DNA of 64,000 bases from Pteria penguin (GCA_035048485.1 CM068590.1:9475329-9539328), one strand, 5' to 3'; counted from the stretch's first letter, positions 1 to 13,027 are shown. Program-made: numbers and translations. Notes: generated by a model not told the origin, from the letters alone.

Positions 1-530
1 GCCCATCTGTTCCGGTGCCATTCGATGTTGACCTTCTGGTCTGCACCATCCGATATTGGCCCATCTGTTCCGGTGCCATTCGATGTTGACCTTCTGGTCT
101 GCACCATCCGATATTGGCCCATCAGTTCCGGTGCCATTCGATGTTGACCATCTGGTTTGCACCATCCGATACTGACCCATCTATCCCGGTGCCATTCGAT
201 GTTGACCATCTGGTTTGCACCATCCGATACTGACCCATCTATCCCGGTGCCACTCGATGTTGACCATCTGGTCTGCACCATTCGATACTGACCCATCTGT
301 TCCGGTGCCATTCGATGCTGACCATCTGGTCTGTACCATCCGATATTGGCCCATCTGTTCCGGTGCCATTCGATGTTAACCATCTGGTCTGCACCATCCG
401 ATATTGGCCCATCTGTTCCGGTGCCATTCGATGTTGACCTTCTGGTCTGCACCATCCGATATTGGCCCATCTGTTACGGTGCCATTCGATGTTGACCTTC
501 TGGTCTGTACCATCCGATATTGGTCCATTT
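1..530. repeat. 58-bp minisatellite, cut by the window edge
   Basis: About nine head-to-tail copies of a 58-bp unit built around 'gcccatctgttccggtgcc' and 'gcaccatccgatattg'. Copies start at 1, 59 and so on and differ by a few substitutions. The last copies decay near 530-560. The array continues beyond the left edge. Open frames on either strand come only from the repeat and show no protein features. Confidence 0.95.
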
Positions 531-535
531 GGTTC

Positions 536-1260
536 GGTACTTTTGGATATTAATCACTTTCGGTCCACCATCAGTAGATTTTTCTTCAGTGGATCCATAA
601 TCAGTAAATGTACGTCCTGTAGATTAGCTCTCAGTAGGTATTTTCCTGCGGATTTGGCATTATAATTTATTCATTTGAATGGAAGCTGTGGATTTTGGCG
701 CAGATTTCAAGAATGAAACATCATTATGAAAAAGGATATAACATTGTCAAATATAGTAACATACTCGAAGAATTTGGATCTTATGCATGATAGAACACTT
801 CAGACGTGTACGGTTCAACAGACTTATAACTATTGATATTAACTCAGTCGGTAACATGCTGGGTCCATGATCAAGAGATACACGGTGTGATTCCCATCGC
901 CAAATAGTTAGTATGCTTGAGGTTTTTTTAATTGAATGATATTGTTTCTTCATCAGTATGGTCTTCTTTTCTTCATTTTTGATTTGGGGGGGGGGGGGGG
1001 GGTTTTTTTTTTTGTTTTTTTTTTTTTTTGTTTTTGGGGGGTTTTTTGTGGGGGGGGGGATTCTTTGCATTTTCCTTATATTTGTTTTTGGATTTTCATA
1101 AGGCACACCAATATATCATTAGATAATTGCTAAGGATGGTTATCGTTAATTAGAGTCAAATTGAGCGAAACTTTTGTAACAGGGTGACGGAGAAAACAGT
1201 TCCATAAACTTAAAGGGTTTTCCACTCTGAACAACTACCAGTCGATGCTATGTACATGGG
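536..1260. other. Non-coding stretch with a G/T low-complexity tract
   Basis: I recognise no gene here. Around 984-1062 there is a strand-asymmetric tract of poly-G and poly-T runs. The complementary kind of tract (poly-C/poly-A) occurs at 3510-3755 and 43750-43820, so this may be a recurring low-complexity repeat or a polymerase-slippage product. Confidence 0.6.
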
Positions 1261-1640
1261 CTATACGAAATGGTAAACATTCGAAATATCTGGTATATTA
1301 AGGTGATATTCCACAGAATGATGTAGGGGTGATCCTAAGTATTTGTAACATGGTCGATTCATTTAACTATTCTTATACAATGCATCAGGCAGACTCCATC
1401 ATCAAATACGTAAAACAGTCATAGAATAAATTTTAAAAAATAATCAATTAACCCACGGCAGACGAAACGTTCAAGGCCGAAAGGATAGACGTTCGAAATG
1501 TCTGGTAGATTTTAGGTGATATTCCATTAAAAGATGTAGGGGTGGTCTCAAGTACTTAAAACCAAGTCGACTCATCTAACTACACTATATCACTTACTTC
1601 TATTTCAAGTCATTTGGAATCCTTACTTCTTTGCTACTCA
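1261..1640. repeat. Two diverged direct copies of an interspersed repeat
   Basis: Copies near 1277 and 1491 share 'cattcgaaat(a/g)tctggta', 'ggtgatattcca' and 'gatgtaggggtg', about 215 bp apart. The same core, 'ttccattaat...tgtaggggtg', recurs at 11100-11150 and 22440-22490, so this is an old interspersed family. No coding potential is seen. Confidence 0.6.
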
Positions 1641-2089
1641 ACAGAATTCAAACCTGAAAGAATCAGGAATCAAAGTTACACAAACATTGTTACTCTTTAG
1701 AATAATATTGCACCCCTCTCAAAAACTTGGATTCTTCATGTTTTTTCTGCTTAAGTAAGCATGACCAATAATTACCGTAAGCATGACCTCAAAGAAAGGT
1801 TGTTCGGAACTCTTTGGTTTAATCTCGTAACAACGATAAATAAAAATGTGATTCGAATGAGAAGGTGAGAACATCTCATAAGAACCGTTAAATACCTGCA
1901 TCTGAGTCAATTGGCACAAAGAACGCTATTGTTGTGAGCATTTTATATAACGGCCCAGGCAGATACAACAAATGCAATAAATTGAGTCTTCTGTATCTTG
2001 TTTTTCGCCTATTTTCACATGATCTAAAATATATACTTGCAACTTGTGAAAATTCTGTAATACTAAAAAAATAAATCATTAATTTCGAA

Positions 2090-2092
<3 letters not shown>

Positions 2093-2138
<46 letters not shown>
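2093..2138. repeat. (GA)n microsatellite
   Basis: A nearly pure GA dinucleotide run. Comparable GA runs lie at 10869-10900 next to other repeat-family sequence. Confidence 0.97.
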
Positions 2139-2141
<3 letters not shown>

Positions 2142-2424
2142 TGAGGAGTATGCGTGTGTGTATGAATGCCTGTCTGTTCCTATTCTCATAAATCCATTTT
2201 TAAAGTTTGTTAGTATCTACATCTGTTTCTAAACTAAAACTTGTTACAATATAATACATTTGTTCTTAATTTACTAAAATTGAAACTGGAATTACGGTGT
2301 GTTCATACACACATTCCGATGCATTTGACTCAGAATTACTCCTCTGTCACTCTGATTTGACGTGCTTTGAAGAGGAGCCAAGAAGTAACATACGTCGGAC
2401 TGGCAACTGCATCCAAAGGAAACT

Positions 2425-2785
2425 AGAGATGATCACCTTAGACAAAGGACATACAGGGAAACAGATGATTATCACCTTAGACATAACACATACAAGGAAA
2501 CAGATGATCACCTTAGATATAACACATACAAGGACACAGATGATCACCTTAGAGATAACACATACAAGGAAATAGAAGATGATCACCTTAGACAAAGGAC
2601 ATACAAGGAAACAGATGATCACCTTAGACATAACACTAACAAGGAAACAGGAGATGATCACCTTAGACAAAGGACATACAGGGAAACAGATGATTATCAC
2701 CTTACACATAACACATACAAGGAAACAAGAGATGATCACCTTAGTCAAAGGACATACAAGGAAACAGATGATCACCTTAGAAGGC
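2425..2785. repeat. 36-bp minisatellite
   Basis: About ten copies of a 36-bp unit made of 'gatgatcaccttaga' plus 'acatacaaggaaaca', in two alternating versions ('caaaggacat' and 'tataacacat'). Length varies by a few bases between copies. Open frames run through it on both strands but only restate the repeat. Confidence 0.93.
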
Positions 2786-2829
2786 GTTAATCTAGCAATT
2801 GTTCAAAAAGGGGGCAGATTCAATTTAGA

Positions 2830-4310
2830 TTAGCCAACTTAGATTAGCCAACTGCTTTCTAAATTCTTAACCTCAGACACACGACAAAGTGTAAAATAAT
2901 TTCAAGAAAATATCTCATTCAGCTGTGTCACATAGACACCACAGGGTGAGAGAGTGACGGTCTGAAAATTTCCCAATAATCCCTTCCTCTCTAATCCTCT
3001 GTGTTGTTCTCTGTTTTGATTTTTGATAAAGAAGAAGGTTTTATCTCCTGTATCCCCTGGATCCGCCCCTAGTATATTATGCATAGTAATGGATGGAATA
3101 TGCTTACACCAAAACATCGTCCGTGCTTCTTCTAAAATTTCAGAAATTTTAAGGTTCTATATGATTGTTGACAATATGAAGTTATATTTAAAGGTTAAAA
3201 ATGAAAAAAAAAAACACGATTTAAAGGGCGCCAACAGTAATTATAGGCAGACAGACAACAGTTTGCCAAAATAGATTTTATTAGTGGTAATTTAATTCGA
3301 GTTACCTCCCGCTGTGGATAATTTTCCTGGTCAAGGAATTTTGAGTTATATTCATATTAATTTTAATTAACGATTTTGAGAAGGTTGTTAATATCTTCAT
3401 TTCTTCTGAAAATTTTGTGCATTCTTTCAACTCTCAAAACTTATAAAGAGTATCAATAGATTAGAGAACTTGCCTAGTACTTTGTTATGAACAAAAATTC
3501 AGTCACACCCTCCCCCTAAAACCTCAAACAAAAACAACTCAAAGAAAAACAAACAAACAACCCTCCCTCGCCACCTCCCCCCCCCCCCCAAAAAAAAAAC
3601 CAAACAAACAAAAATAACCAAACAGAACCCCCCCCCCCAAAAAAACCCCCAAACAAAACAAAACAAAAACAAAAACAAACAAACAAACCAACCAACAAAC
3701 AAAAAAACAAAACAAAACAAAACAAAAAAAAAAAAACAAAACAAAACAAAACCATGGACAGCTTGTCAAAATGGCAGTAACACCATTGACGTTTCCTCCT
3801 TATGAAACCCATATATAATGACCTATTAAAAGAATCAATACTAAAACTAAAATAAACAATTCACAATATATTTACTCATAATTATAACAGAAAATCAATA
3901 ATCAAATATGATGGAAATCTTTTATTCTTTCCGACTAATATAGCAATTTCACAATCATTTCTCCGACGGAGTTGTCGTTCTTCACCATGCTACCTCCCCT
4001 ATCAAATTGTAATATATCTAATTCTTATAATATTATCCATTTTAACAGATATTGTTTAATTTTGAAATTAGGACAAAATGACTCTGATTGATATACAAAG
4101 GTCCTTGGATATTTACCTTAAAAGTAGGTATCCCAAATTTTATGGGGCACATCTATTGCGGCGATAAGAGGAAGACTCTACAGCAAGAATACTGTAAATC
4201 TCATATGTACCAAAACGTACCTGCGACTCTTCAAGGAACATGGGAATAGTAAATGTAACCAATTTATGTAGTAGTATGGAAATTGGAATTTACTTATAAT
4301 TTTACAGTGA
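2830..4310. other. Non-coding stretch with an A/C low-complexity tract
   Basis: No gene recognised. 3510-3755 is a long strand-asymmetric tract of C runs and 'aaaac' repeats. The rest is AT-rich unique-looking sequence. Confidence 0.6.
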
Positions 4311-7000
4311 AAATTCACAGCCGGTATCCTATAATCAGTATTCACAGTCAGTATCCTTTCACCAGTATTCACAGTTAGTATTCTATCACCAGTATTCACA
4401 GTCAGTATCCTATCAGCAGTATTCACAGTCAGTATTCTGTCACCAGTATTCACGGGTCAGTACCATATCAGCTATCCCCAGTATTCACAGTCAGTATTCT
4501 ATCAGCTATCACCAGTATTTACAGTCAGTATTCTATCAGTTATCACCAGTATTCACAGTCATTATTCTATCAGCTATCACCAGTATTCACAGTCAGTATC
4601 CTATCGGCTATCATCAGTATTCACAGTCAGTATTCTATTAGCTATCACCAGTATTCTTAGTCAGTATCCTATCAGCTATCACCAGTATTCACAGTCAGTA
4701 TTCTATCAGTTACAACCAGTATTCACAATCAGTATCCTGTTAGCTATCACCAGTATTCACATTCTGTATCCTATCAGCTATCACCAGTATCCACAGTCAG
4801 TATCCTATCAGCTATCACCAGTATTCACAGTCAGTATCCTATCAGCTATCACCAGTATCCACAGTCAGTATCCTATCAGCTATCACCAGTATTCACAGTC
4901 AGTATTCTATCAGTTACAACCAGTATTCACAATCAGTATCCTATCAGCTATCACCAGTATTCACAGTCAGTATCCTATCAGCTATCACCAGTATTCACAG
5001 TCTGTATCCTAACAGCTATCACCAGTATTCACAGTCAGTATCCTATCAGCTACCACACGTATTCACAGTCAGTATCCTATCACTTATCACCAGTATTCAC
5101 TGTCATTATCCTATCAGCTATCACCAGTATTCACAGTCAGCATCCTATCAGCTATCACCAGTATTCACAATCAGTATCTTATCAGCTATCACCAGTATTC
5201 AGTATTCACATTCTGTATCCTATCAGCTATCACCGGTATCCACAGTCAGTATCCTATCAGCTATCACCAGTATTCACAGTCAGTATCCTATCAGCTATCA
5301 CCAATATTCACAGTCAGTATCCTATCAGCTATCACCAGTATTCACAGTCAGTACCCTATCAGCTATCACCAGTATTCAAGGTCAGTATCCTAACAGCTAT
5401 CACCAGTATTCCCCAGTCAGTATCCTATCAGCTATCACCAGTATTCACAGTCAGTATCCTAACAGCTATCACCAGTATTCACAGCCAGTATCCTAACAGC
5501 TATCACCAGTATTCACAGTCAGTATCCTATCAGTTACCACCAGTATTCACAGTCAGTATCCTATCACCTATCATCAGTATTCACAGACAGTATCCTATCA
5601 GGTATTAACAGTATTCACAGTCAGTATCCTAACAGCTATCAACAGTATTCACAGTCAGTATCCTATCAGCTATAACCAGTATTCACAGTCACTACCCTAT
5701 CAGCTATCACCAGTATTCAAAGTCAGTATCCTGACAGCTATCACCAGTATTCACAGTCAGTATCCTATCAGCTATCACCAGTATTCACAGTCAGTATCCT
5801 ATCAGCTATCACCAGTATTCACAGTCACTACCCTATCAGTTATCACCAGTATTCACAGTCAGTATCCTATCAACTATCACCAGTATTCACAGTCAGTATT
5901 CTATCACCTATCATCAGTATTCACAGACAATATCCTATCAGCTATTATCAGTATTCACAGTCAGTATCCTAACAGCTATCACCAGTATTCACAGTCACTA
6001 TCCTATCGGTTTTCACCAGCATTCACAATCAGTATCTTATCAGCTATCACCAGTATTCACAGTCAGCGTCCTATCAGCTATCACCAGTATTCAGAGTCAG
6101 TATCCTAACAGCTATCACTAATATTCACAGTCAGTATCCTATCACCTATCACCAGTATTCACAGTCAGTATTCTATCAGTTATTACCAGTATTCACAGTC
6201 AGTATCCTATCAGCTATCACCAGTATTCACAGTCAGTACCCTATCAGCTATCACCAGTATTCAAGGTCAGTATCCTAACAGCTATCACCAGTATTCACAG
6301 ACAGTATCCTATCAGCTATTAACAGTATTCACAGTCAGTATCCTAACAGCTATCACCAGTATTCACAGTCAGTATCCTATCAGCTATCACCAGTATTCAC
6401 AGTCAGTATCCTAACAGCTATCACTAGTATTCACAATCAGTATCCTATCAGCTATCACCAGTATTCACAGTCAGTATCCTAACAGCTATCAACAGTATTC
6501 ACAGTCACTGTCCTATCAGTTACCACCAGTATTCACAGTCAGTATCCTATCACCTATCATCAGTATTCACAGACAGTATCCTATCAGCTATTAAAAGGAT
6601 TCACAGTCAGTATCCTAACAGCTATCAACAGTATTCACAGTCAGTATCCTATCAGCTATAACCAGTATTCACAGTCAGTATTCTTACAGCTATCACCAGT
6701 ATTCACAGTCAGTATCCTAACAGCTATCACCAGTATTCACACTCAGTATCCTATCAGCCATCACCAGTATTCACAGTCAGTATCCTATCAACTATCACCA
6801 GTATTCACAGTAAGTATCCTATCACCAGTATTCACAGTCAGTATCCTATCAGTTATCACCAGTATTCACAGTCAGTATCCTAACAGCTATCACCAGTATT
6901 CACAGTTAGTATCCTATCACCAGTATTCACAGTCAGTATCCTATCAGTTATGACCAGTATTCACAGTATCGTAACAGCTATCACCAGTATTCACAGTCAG
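4310..7000. repeat. 2.7-kb minisatellite of 34-bp (and 27-bp) units
   Basis: About 80 copies of a 34-bp unit, 'cagtcagtatcctatcag' followed by 'ctatcaccagtattca'. Copies at the left edge (4330-4460) and several near the right edge (6810-6960) are 27 bp, lacking the 7-bp 'agctatc' segment. The interior is almost entirely 34 bp. This suggests the 34-bp form arose by a 7-bp insertion or duplication and then spread through the middle. Confidence 0.96.
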
Positions 7001-7480
7001 GTTAATAAGTTATAATTAGGATACCTGTCTTTGGCATATTTAATTTGATTTTGTTTTGTGTCAGTTCATACTTATGTCTAAATTAAAAGAAGACGAGTGA
7101 CATATCTGTTGATCATTAGACATAAACTTTTGAATGGAAAAAGTTTGTTTGTGGGTGATTATGAGGAGTAGATAACCTCTAATGCGGTCATGCGAATTAT
7201 TCCCATGTTACAAAAAAAAAAAATACCAGGGGGGGAGAGGATATGTTACGTTGGCGTTGCTCTTGTTATTATTTGGTGTCTATTATTTTTTTCTGTTGCA
7301 CCATGTTTGAAAATAAGGAACTATTTAATATCTTAAGATGGACACTGGGCACGCTGACGTCTGTATAATATGCCCGCCTATACCTCAAGGGGAAAGCCCA
7401 ATGAACAGAACTATGTCATACTCTTCAATGTGCCGTCATCACGTTCTCTTTACCGTGCATATGTCTAACTCGAGTGCCCA
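7001..7480. other. Unique-looking non-coding spacer
   Basis: AT-rich sequence between two arrays. No motif, RNA gene or convincing reading frame seen. Confidence 0.5.
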
Positions 7481-7484
7481 ACCG

Positions 7485-7765
7485 CTCAACTGTCTGCCCG
7501 AGTGCCAAACTGCTCATCTGTCTAACCCGAGTACCCACCTGCTCATCTGTCTAGCCCGAGTGCCCAATTGCTTATCTGTCTCAACTATATAACCCGGATG
7601 CCCATCTGCTCAACTCTCTGACTCGAGTGCCAAACTGCTCTTGTGTCTAACTCGAGTGCCCAACTGCTCATCTGTCTAACTCGTAACCCGAGTGCCCAAC
7701 TGCCCATCTGTCTAACCCTAGTGCCCAATTAATCATCTGTCTAACCCGAGTGGAGTGCCCAAATA
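7485..7765. repeat. 29-30-bp minisatellite
   Basis: About nine or ten copies of a unit close to 'cccgagtgcccaactg' plus 'ctcatctgtctaa'. It is followed at 7777-7813 by one isolated, diverged copy of the 34-bp unit of the 4310-7000 array. Confidence 0.9.
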
Positions 7766-7899
7766 CTCAACTGTTATCAGTTATCACAAGAATTCACCGT
7801 CAGTATCTTTTCAGTTAACACCAATTTCACGGTAGTCAGAATGATTTAACAACCTTAATCAAAAGACCCAGGTCACTACCTTAATCATACTAGACTTTT

Positions 7900-8240
7900 T
7901 TTAAATAAAACAGATGTCTTCCCCCTCTCTTTTCCCCTCTCCGACTCTTATGTCAAGGTGATGTGAAAGCTTTGGATCATGATCAACATATGAAAATATG
8001 AAATTGATAGGATGTACAGTATGAAAGACAGGCTGGACATAACTTCATCATAGAAGTTTAAAGTGACCTTGACCTTGATCACATGACCTTGGATCAAGGT
8101 TTTGTAAAACCCTTAGGTCATGATCAACCACATACTAAAATATGAAAGTGATGGTATGTATGGTATGGAAGAAACAACCCAGACATGATTTGCAGACACA
8201 ATTCAAAGTGACTACAACTTTTAAAAGACTTCTCATTTCC
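7900..8240. repeat. Degenerate 'gaccttgacc' interspersed repeat
   Basis: Two related blocks, each with 'gtgaccttgaccttgat' or 'ggatcatgatcaaca' and 'aaatatgaaa.tgat', about 140 bp apart. This resembles the widespread bivalve 'gaccttgacctttgac' repeats also seen at 11.9-12.5, 47.3-47.9, 51.2-52.2 and 63.2-63.7 kb. Confidence 0.6.
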
Positions 8241-9485
8241 ACATATTTAGTTGGAGGATGTCCCATATGTCATTATGTTGCTTTTCATAGATATATTGCT
8301 CATTAAATATTTGTCATGACAGAATGATTTTTTTGCCATTTTTACTCAAACCAAAGTTCTTTAACAGGACTTCATTTTATTTCCCTTCTTTTGAAAAATC
8401 TTACCTAATTCAATACTAAAGTGACAACAAATTCTCACATATGGTCACGTAGTTCTGTAATAACTCCTTTTCATAGAAATAACTTATAAGAGATATATTA
8501 TCTAAAGCCAGTAAATGAGCGATAAATTTGGTACTATTTGAATTTAGGACAATATTCTTATATATGTACCCCACATAAAATCCTTTCGTACATATTAGAG
8601 GAGAGTTATATAGAAACAATTAACTGTGATAATAGTGATGAATGTGATGAAAGTTCATGTACTTAAAGGGAATCTGTCTACTCGAAACTGATGTTTATAC
8701 ATATATGTATATGTTTAATAAGAAATTTTGTGGGACAGGCCCCTTCGAAAAAGAAATCATCACTGCCATGAATGGTATAAGGCTGTTATGACGACAGTTG
8801 GTACTTCTCTAGTTTATTTTCCGCATTTTCCAAAAAAAAAAAAATTTTTTTAAATAAAAAAAGATATCTATCTAAATATAAGATGATTAGGCAGTAAGTA
8901 TTCAGTTACTAGAATTCTGAAATATCACTTTTTCACTCAGATCAAAATATTAAAAGCATCGTTTTGCATGATATATTCATTGTCAAATTAAGACAAAATG
9001 AATTTTGCGGAAACTATTGTTTTGATAAAAAAAATGCGTACATGGCGGAATTTTGCATGATAAAATTTGTAATGAGCAGTGACGCCACATACTCCTCAGG
9101 TCTTGCGCTGTACACAACAAAGGGATTTACCTCCCTTGACGTCATACTCTGGCATCAGAGAACGTTATGCCGTATACTACGTGTCATACTCACCAAAGAA
9201 TATTATGACTTTTGTATTGTTGCTTCGTTTTCTTACTTTCAACAAATTTTTAAGTTAAAGAGGGCACCTATTATGATATATCCTCATATTACACGTAGCT
9301 CAGACATGTAGACACATTTAATATCTATTTTATGTTTATTTACCAACAGAATCGTTCCACTATGGTGTCATTCACTTATTTGTTTGTCAGAATGCAGGAA
9401 AAAGAGAGAGAATTTATACAACGTAAGGAATGCTCAGATGAAAACATAAAGCTAACGTACAAATTAAACTGGCTCCCTCTCTCTT
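8241..9485. other. Non-coding stretch, one unsupported 115-codon frame
   Basis: Mostly AT-rich unique sequence. A plus-strand frame at 8964-9311 has no recognisable domain, no biased composition and no splice context that would support it, so I do not call it a gene. Confidence 0.5.
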
Positions 9486-9489
9486 TATT

Positions 9490-10800
9490 TCAAGTTATAT
9501 TTCTCCTTTATCTCTAATTCCTTCAATGACTTTATATGTCCACGTGTCACAGGTCTCATGTATGCTGAATTTCTCCTTTATCTCTCATTCTTTCAATGAC
9601 TTTATATGTCCCCGTGTCACAAGTCTCATTCATGCTGAATTTCTCCTTTATCTCTAACTCCTTCAATGACTTTATATGTCCCCGTGTCACAGTTCTCATT
9701 CATGCTGATTTTCTCCTTTATCTCTCACTCCTTCAATGACTTTATATGTCCACGTGTCACAGGTCTCATTCATGCTGAATTTCAACTTTATCTCTCACTC
9801 CTTCAATGACTTTATATGTCCCCGTGTCACAGGTCTCATTCATGCTGATTTTCTCCTTTATCTCTCACTCCTTCAATGACTTTATATGTCCACGTGTCAC
9901 AGGTCTCATTCATGCTGAATTTCAACTTTATCTCTCACTCCTTCAATGACTTTATATGTCCCTGTGTCACAGTTCTCATTCTTGCTGATTTTCTCCTTTA
10001 TCTCTCACTCCTTCAATGACTTTATATGTCCACGTGTCACAAGTCTCATTCATGCTGAATTTCTCCTTTATCTCTAACTCCTTCAATGACTTTATATGTC
10101 CCCGTGTCACAGTTCTCATTCATGCTGAATTTCTCCTTTATCTCTAACTCCTTCAATGACTTTATATGTCCACGTGTCACAGTTCTCATTCATGCTGATT
10201 TTCTCCTTTATCTCTCACTCCTTCAATGACTTTATATGTCCACGCGTCACAGTTCTCATTCATGCTGACTTTCTCCTTTATCTCTCACTCCTTCAATGAC
10301 TTTATATGTCCCCGTGTCACAGGTCTCATTCATGCTGACTTTCTCCTTTATCTCTCACTCCTTCAATGACTTTATATGTCCACGTGTCACAGGTCTCATT
10401 CATGCTGAATTTCAACTTTATCTCTCACTCCTTCAATGACATTATATGTCCACGCGTCACAGTTCTCATTCATGCTGACTTTCTCCTTTATCTCTCACTC
10501 CTTCAATGACTTTATATGTCCACGTGTCACAGGTCTCATTCATGCTGAATTTCAACTTTATCTCTCACTCCTTCAATGACTTTATATGTCCCCGTGTCAC
10601 AGGTCTCATTCGTGCTGATTTTCTCCTTTATCTCTCACTCCTTCAATGACTTTATCTGTCCACGTGTCACAGTTCTCATTCATGCTGAATTTTTCCTTTA
10701 TCTCTCACTCCTGCAATGACTTTATATGTCCACGTGTCACAGTTCCCATTCATATTGAATGTCTCCTTTATCTCTCATTCCTTCAATGACTTTCTATGTT
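9490..10800. repeat. 70-bp minisatellite, about 18 copies
   Basis: Strict 70-bp period. The unit includes 'ctcctttatctctcactcc', 'ttcaatgactttatatgtc' and 'cacgtgtcacaggtctcatt'. About half the copies contain the palindrome CACGTG (E-box-like); the others read CCCGTG or CACGCG. The right end decays into a GA microsatellite. Confidence 0.96.
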
Positions 10801-10865
10801 CACGCGTCTGAAATCTTTTTCATCAGATATTTTTTTTTATCAATTATTTTTATTTGTTGTAGATA

Positions 10866-10868
<3 letters not shown>

Positions 10869-10900
<32 letters not shown>
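10869..10900. repeat. (GA)n microsatellite
   Basis: A pure GA run just after the 70-bp array and at the left end of a segment repeated at 22.2-23.0 kb. Confidence 0.95.
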
Positions 10901-10903
<3 letters not shown>

Positions 10904-11690
10904 AATACGTGGTACCTATTGTGGCATTTATCCAATTTCACTCTTTTCCTCGATGTTTTTCTTATTAGCAAGACTGTCAATCTACAAACTGTGTAAATCT
11001 GTCCAAAACAGTATCAATAAAGTGTGATTAAGACTAACGATCACGTCTTGATTTATTATCTTAATTTTTAGAAGAAAATAAACAATTGTAATGTTAAGAT
11101 ATACTTGGTAGTTTTGAGTACCTTCCATTAATATTTGTAGGGGTGGTAAGTGGTCAGGTAAGCTCAGGTAAGCTCAGTATACAACTTTCTTCTGTTTACA
11201 ACATAGGTTGAATCTTAAGAATCTTTTCTTCAATGATATACCACGTGATTTACACTTTAAGGCTTAAATATCGAAATCGCAAAAAAAGCTGTCAGAATTT
11301 TTGAAGAAATATATACATCCCTGTCAGAGGAATGGACTCTTTCTAGACTTTGCTCCTGTGCGCATGCCTGAATGATGTCATTTATTTTTAAATTTTGTAA
11401 AAGTTGTCTTTCTTGTTGAAAAACGTTGTCAAACGTTTAGTTAAATCTTATTTACCCACTTTTATTTATACTTTTACCTAGTTATATGTCAACTGAATAC
11501 AGAGAAAAAAACATGAAAAGAATTCGTCCCTTTTCCATCAAAAATTGCATTGCATTGTATACTTAACTATGCAATTTCAGCTTACCCGAGCTGAATGCTC
11601 ACGCGAGCTATTGTCATAGCGCAACTTCTGCAATCTGTCTGTTCCTCGTGCATGTACGTCCGTCTGTCTTTATAGGTATAACACATTGGT
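10900..11690 (+). repeat. Interspersed segment, copy 1 of 2
   Basis: This ~800-bp segment matches 22280-23040 in the same orientation and order. Shared stretches include 'tattgtgg.attaatc', 'caataaa.tgt', 'attgtaatgttaagatata', 'ttccattaat', 'gcgcatgcctgaatga.gtca', 'gtaaaagttgtctttctt' and 'aaacgtttagttaaa'. Each ends in an element-like tip 'gctca...gagc...cattgtcata' with 'gtccgtctg'. No coding sequence is seen. Confidence 0.75.
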
Positions 11691-11929
11691 GGGCTTTTTT
11701 CAATGTATTTTTAATGTTTTTTATTTATAAATAAAATCATTCGAAAGCAAAGAAATACTACAAAATTTTAAAGACTCTGTTGTATTTTTATTTTAGATTT
11801 AAAGGGGTTGTAATACTACCAGCATGTAATAAGCTATGCCTAAGTTCTTCAGAACTTATTGATAAGAAAGAGGAATCCAAGATGCAATATGCCGTGTTGT
11901 AAAATGTTTTCATTCCATAGCTTCTATAC

Positions 11930-12498
11930 CCTTTTCACTATGACCTTGACCTTTGACTTTTTGATCCCGAAATCAATAGGGCACGTCCTTGGCTCATGGG
12001 GAGTAGGTGTGTGACGTTTCACTACTATATCTAAATAGTTGGAGGAGTGAGAGTCTGGAACAATTCATAGCATAGACTTTATACCTTTTTTCATAAGACC
12101 TTAACTTTGACCTAAAAATTAATTTTATAGGGCATATCCTCGTTTCATGAGGAGTATTTGTGTGAAATTTTATAAAAGTAGGTAGAATGTTAATACAGTT
12201 GTAGTCTGGAAGCCATATTCACTCATCAAAGCCTTATGGTATTGACCTTTGACTTTTGGATCCCGAAATCGGTAGGACACATTCATGACTCATGGGGAGT
12301 ATTTGTGTGAAGTCTCATAACAATTGGTGGAATGTAAATAGTTATAGCTCGAAAACCGTTTTCACTTGTCAAGGTCCTATGAAATTTGAATCCCGAAATC
12401 AATAGCGTACATCCTCGGCTTATATGAAGTTTCATTACTACATCTAAATAATTGTAGGAGTTAAATTTCGGAAACCAATTGTTGACGCATGACGCCCC

Positions 12499-12531
<33 letters not shown>

Positions 12532-13020
12532 ACACACACACATCATATTAAAAGCCGAGCTTTAGTTTAAACAATATGTATTTCTAATAAAGATTGTTTG
12601 AACTAAAACTCCAAAAGCCGAGTTTGGCAACTAGGATAAAAGGGTTTCTGATTAAATGTGGCAGGTTTATAGTACTTAAGTTAGGGTCCAATGCAAATGC
12701 TGTTTTTCGACTAGATCCGCCAAGGGGTGGATCCAGGGCGGGGACGATAGAAGATATCCTCCTTTAGCATACTTCTTCAGAACGATTGCTCCAGTATGCG
12801 TTGAAATAAAGCTTTTTAAGTATTTAACTGGAGGTTCTGTTGAGATATTGTCAAAGTGTGGGATCCCCATTAATCTGTCTGTCGTCGTTTACTTTTCAAA
12901 TTTGAAACTTCCTCTCAAGGACCACTTAAGGGATTTTGATCATACATCCGTCAAAGGGTGGACCCAAAGTGGACGACATACCGGGTAGGCTTATGATAGT
13001 ACCTTCTGTGACAGACTGTT
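11930..13020. repeat. Degenerate tandem 'gaccttgacctttgac' repeats with a poly-C tract
   Basis: Diverged copies of a unit of about 150 bp carrying 'tgaccttgacctttgact', 'gatcccgaaatcaatagg', 'ctcatggggagta' and 'tgtgtgaa.tttca', near 11940, 12090, 12240 and 12370. A pure poly-C run followed by (CA)n lies at 12497-12541. 12700-13000 contains two 'ggtggatcca' or 'ggtggacccaaag' blocks. Non-coding. Confidence 0.6.
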
Positions 13021-13027
13021 TTTATGG

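Noticed and set aside
4310..7000. Possible CRISPR-like direct repeats
   Set aside because: Units are contiguous with no unique spacers, and the genome is eukaryotic with spliced genes. The same holds for the other arrays.
8964..9311. Plus-strand 115-codon frame
   Set aside because: No domain, no repeat relation, no splice context, and a composition typical of chance AT-rich frames.
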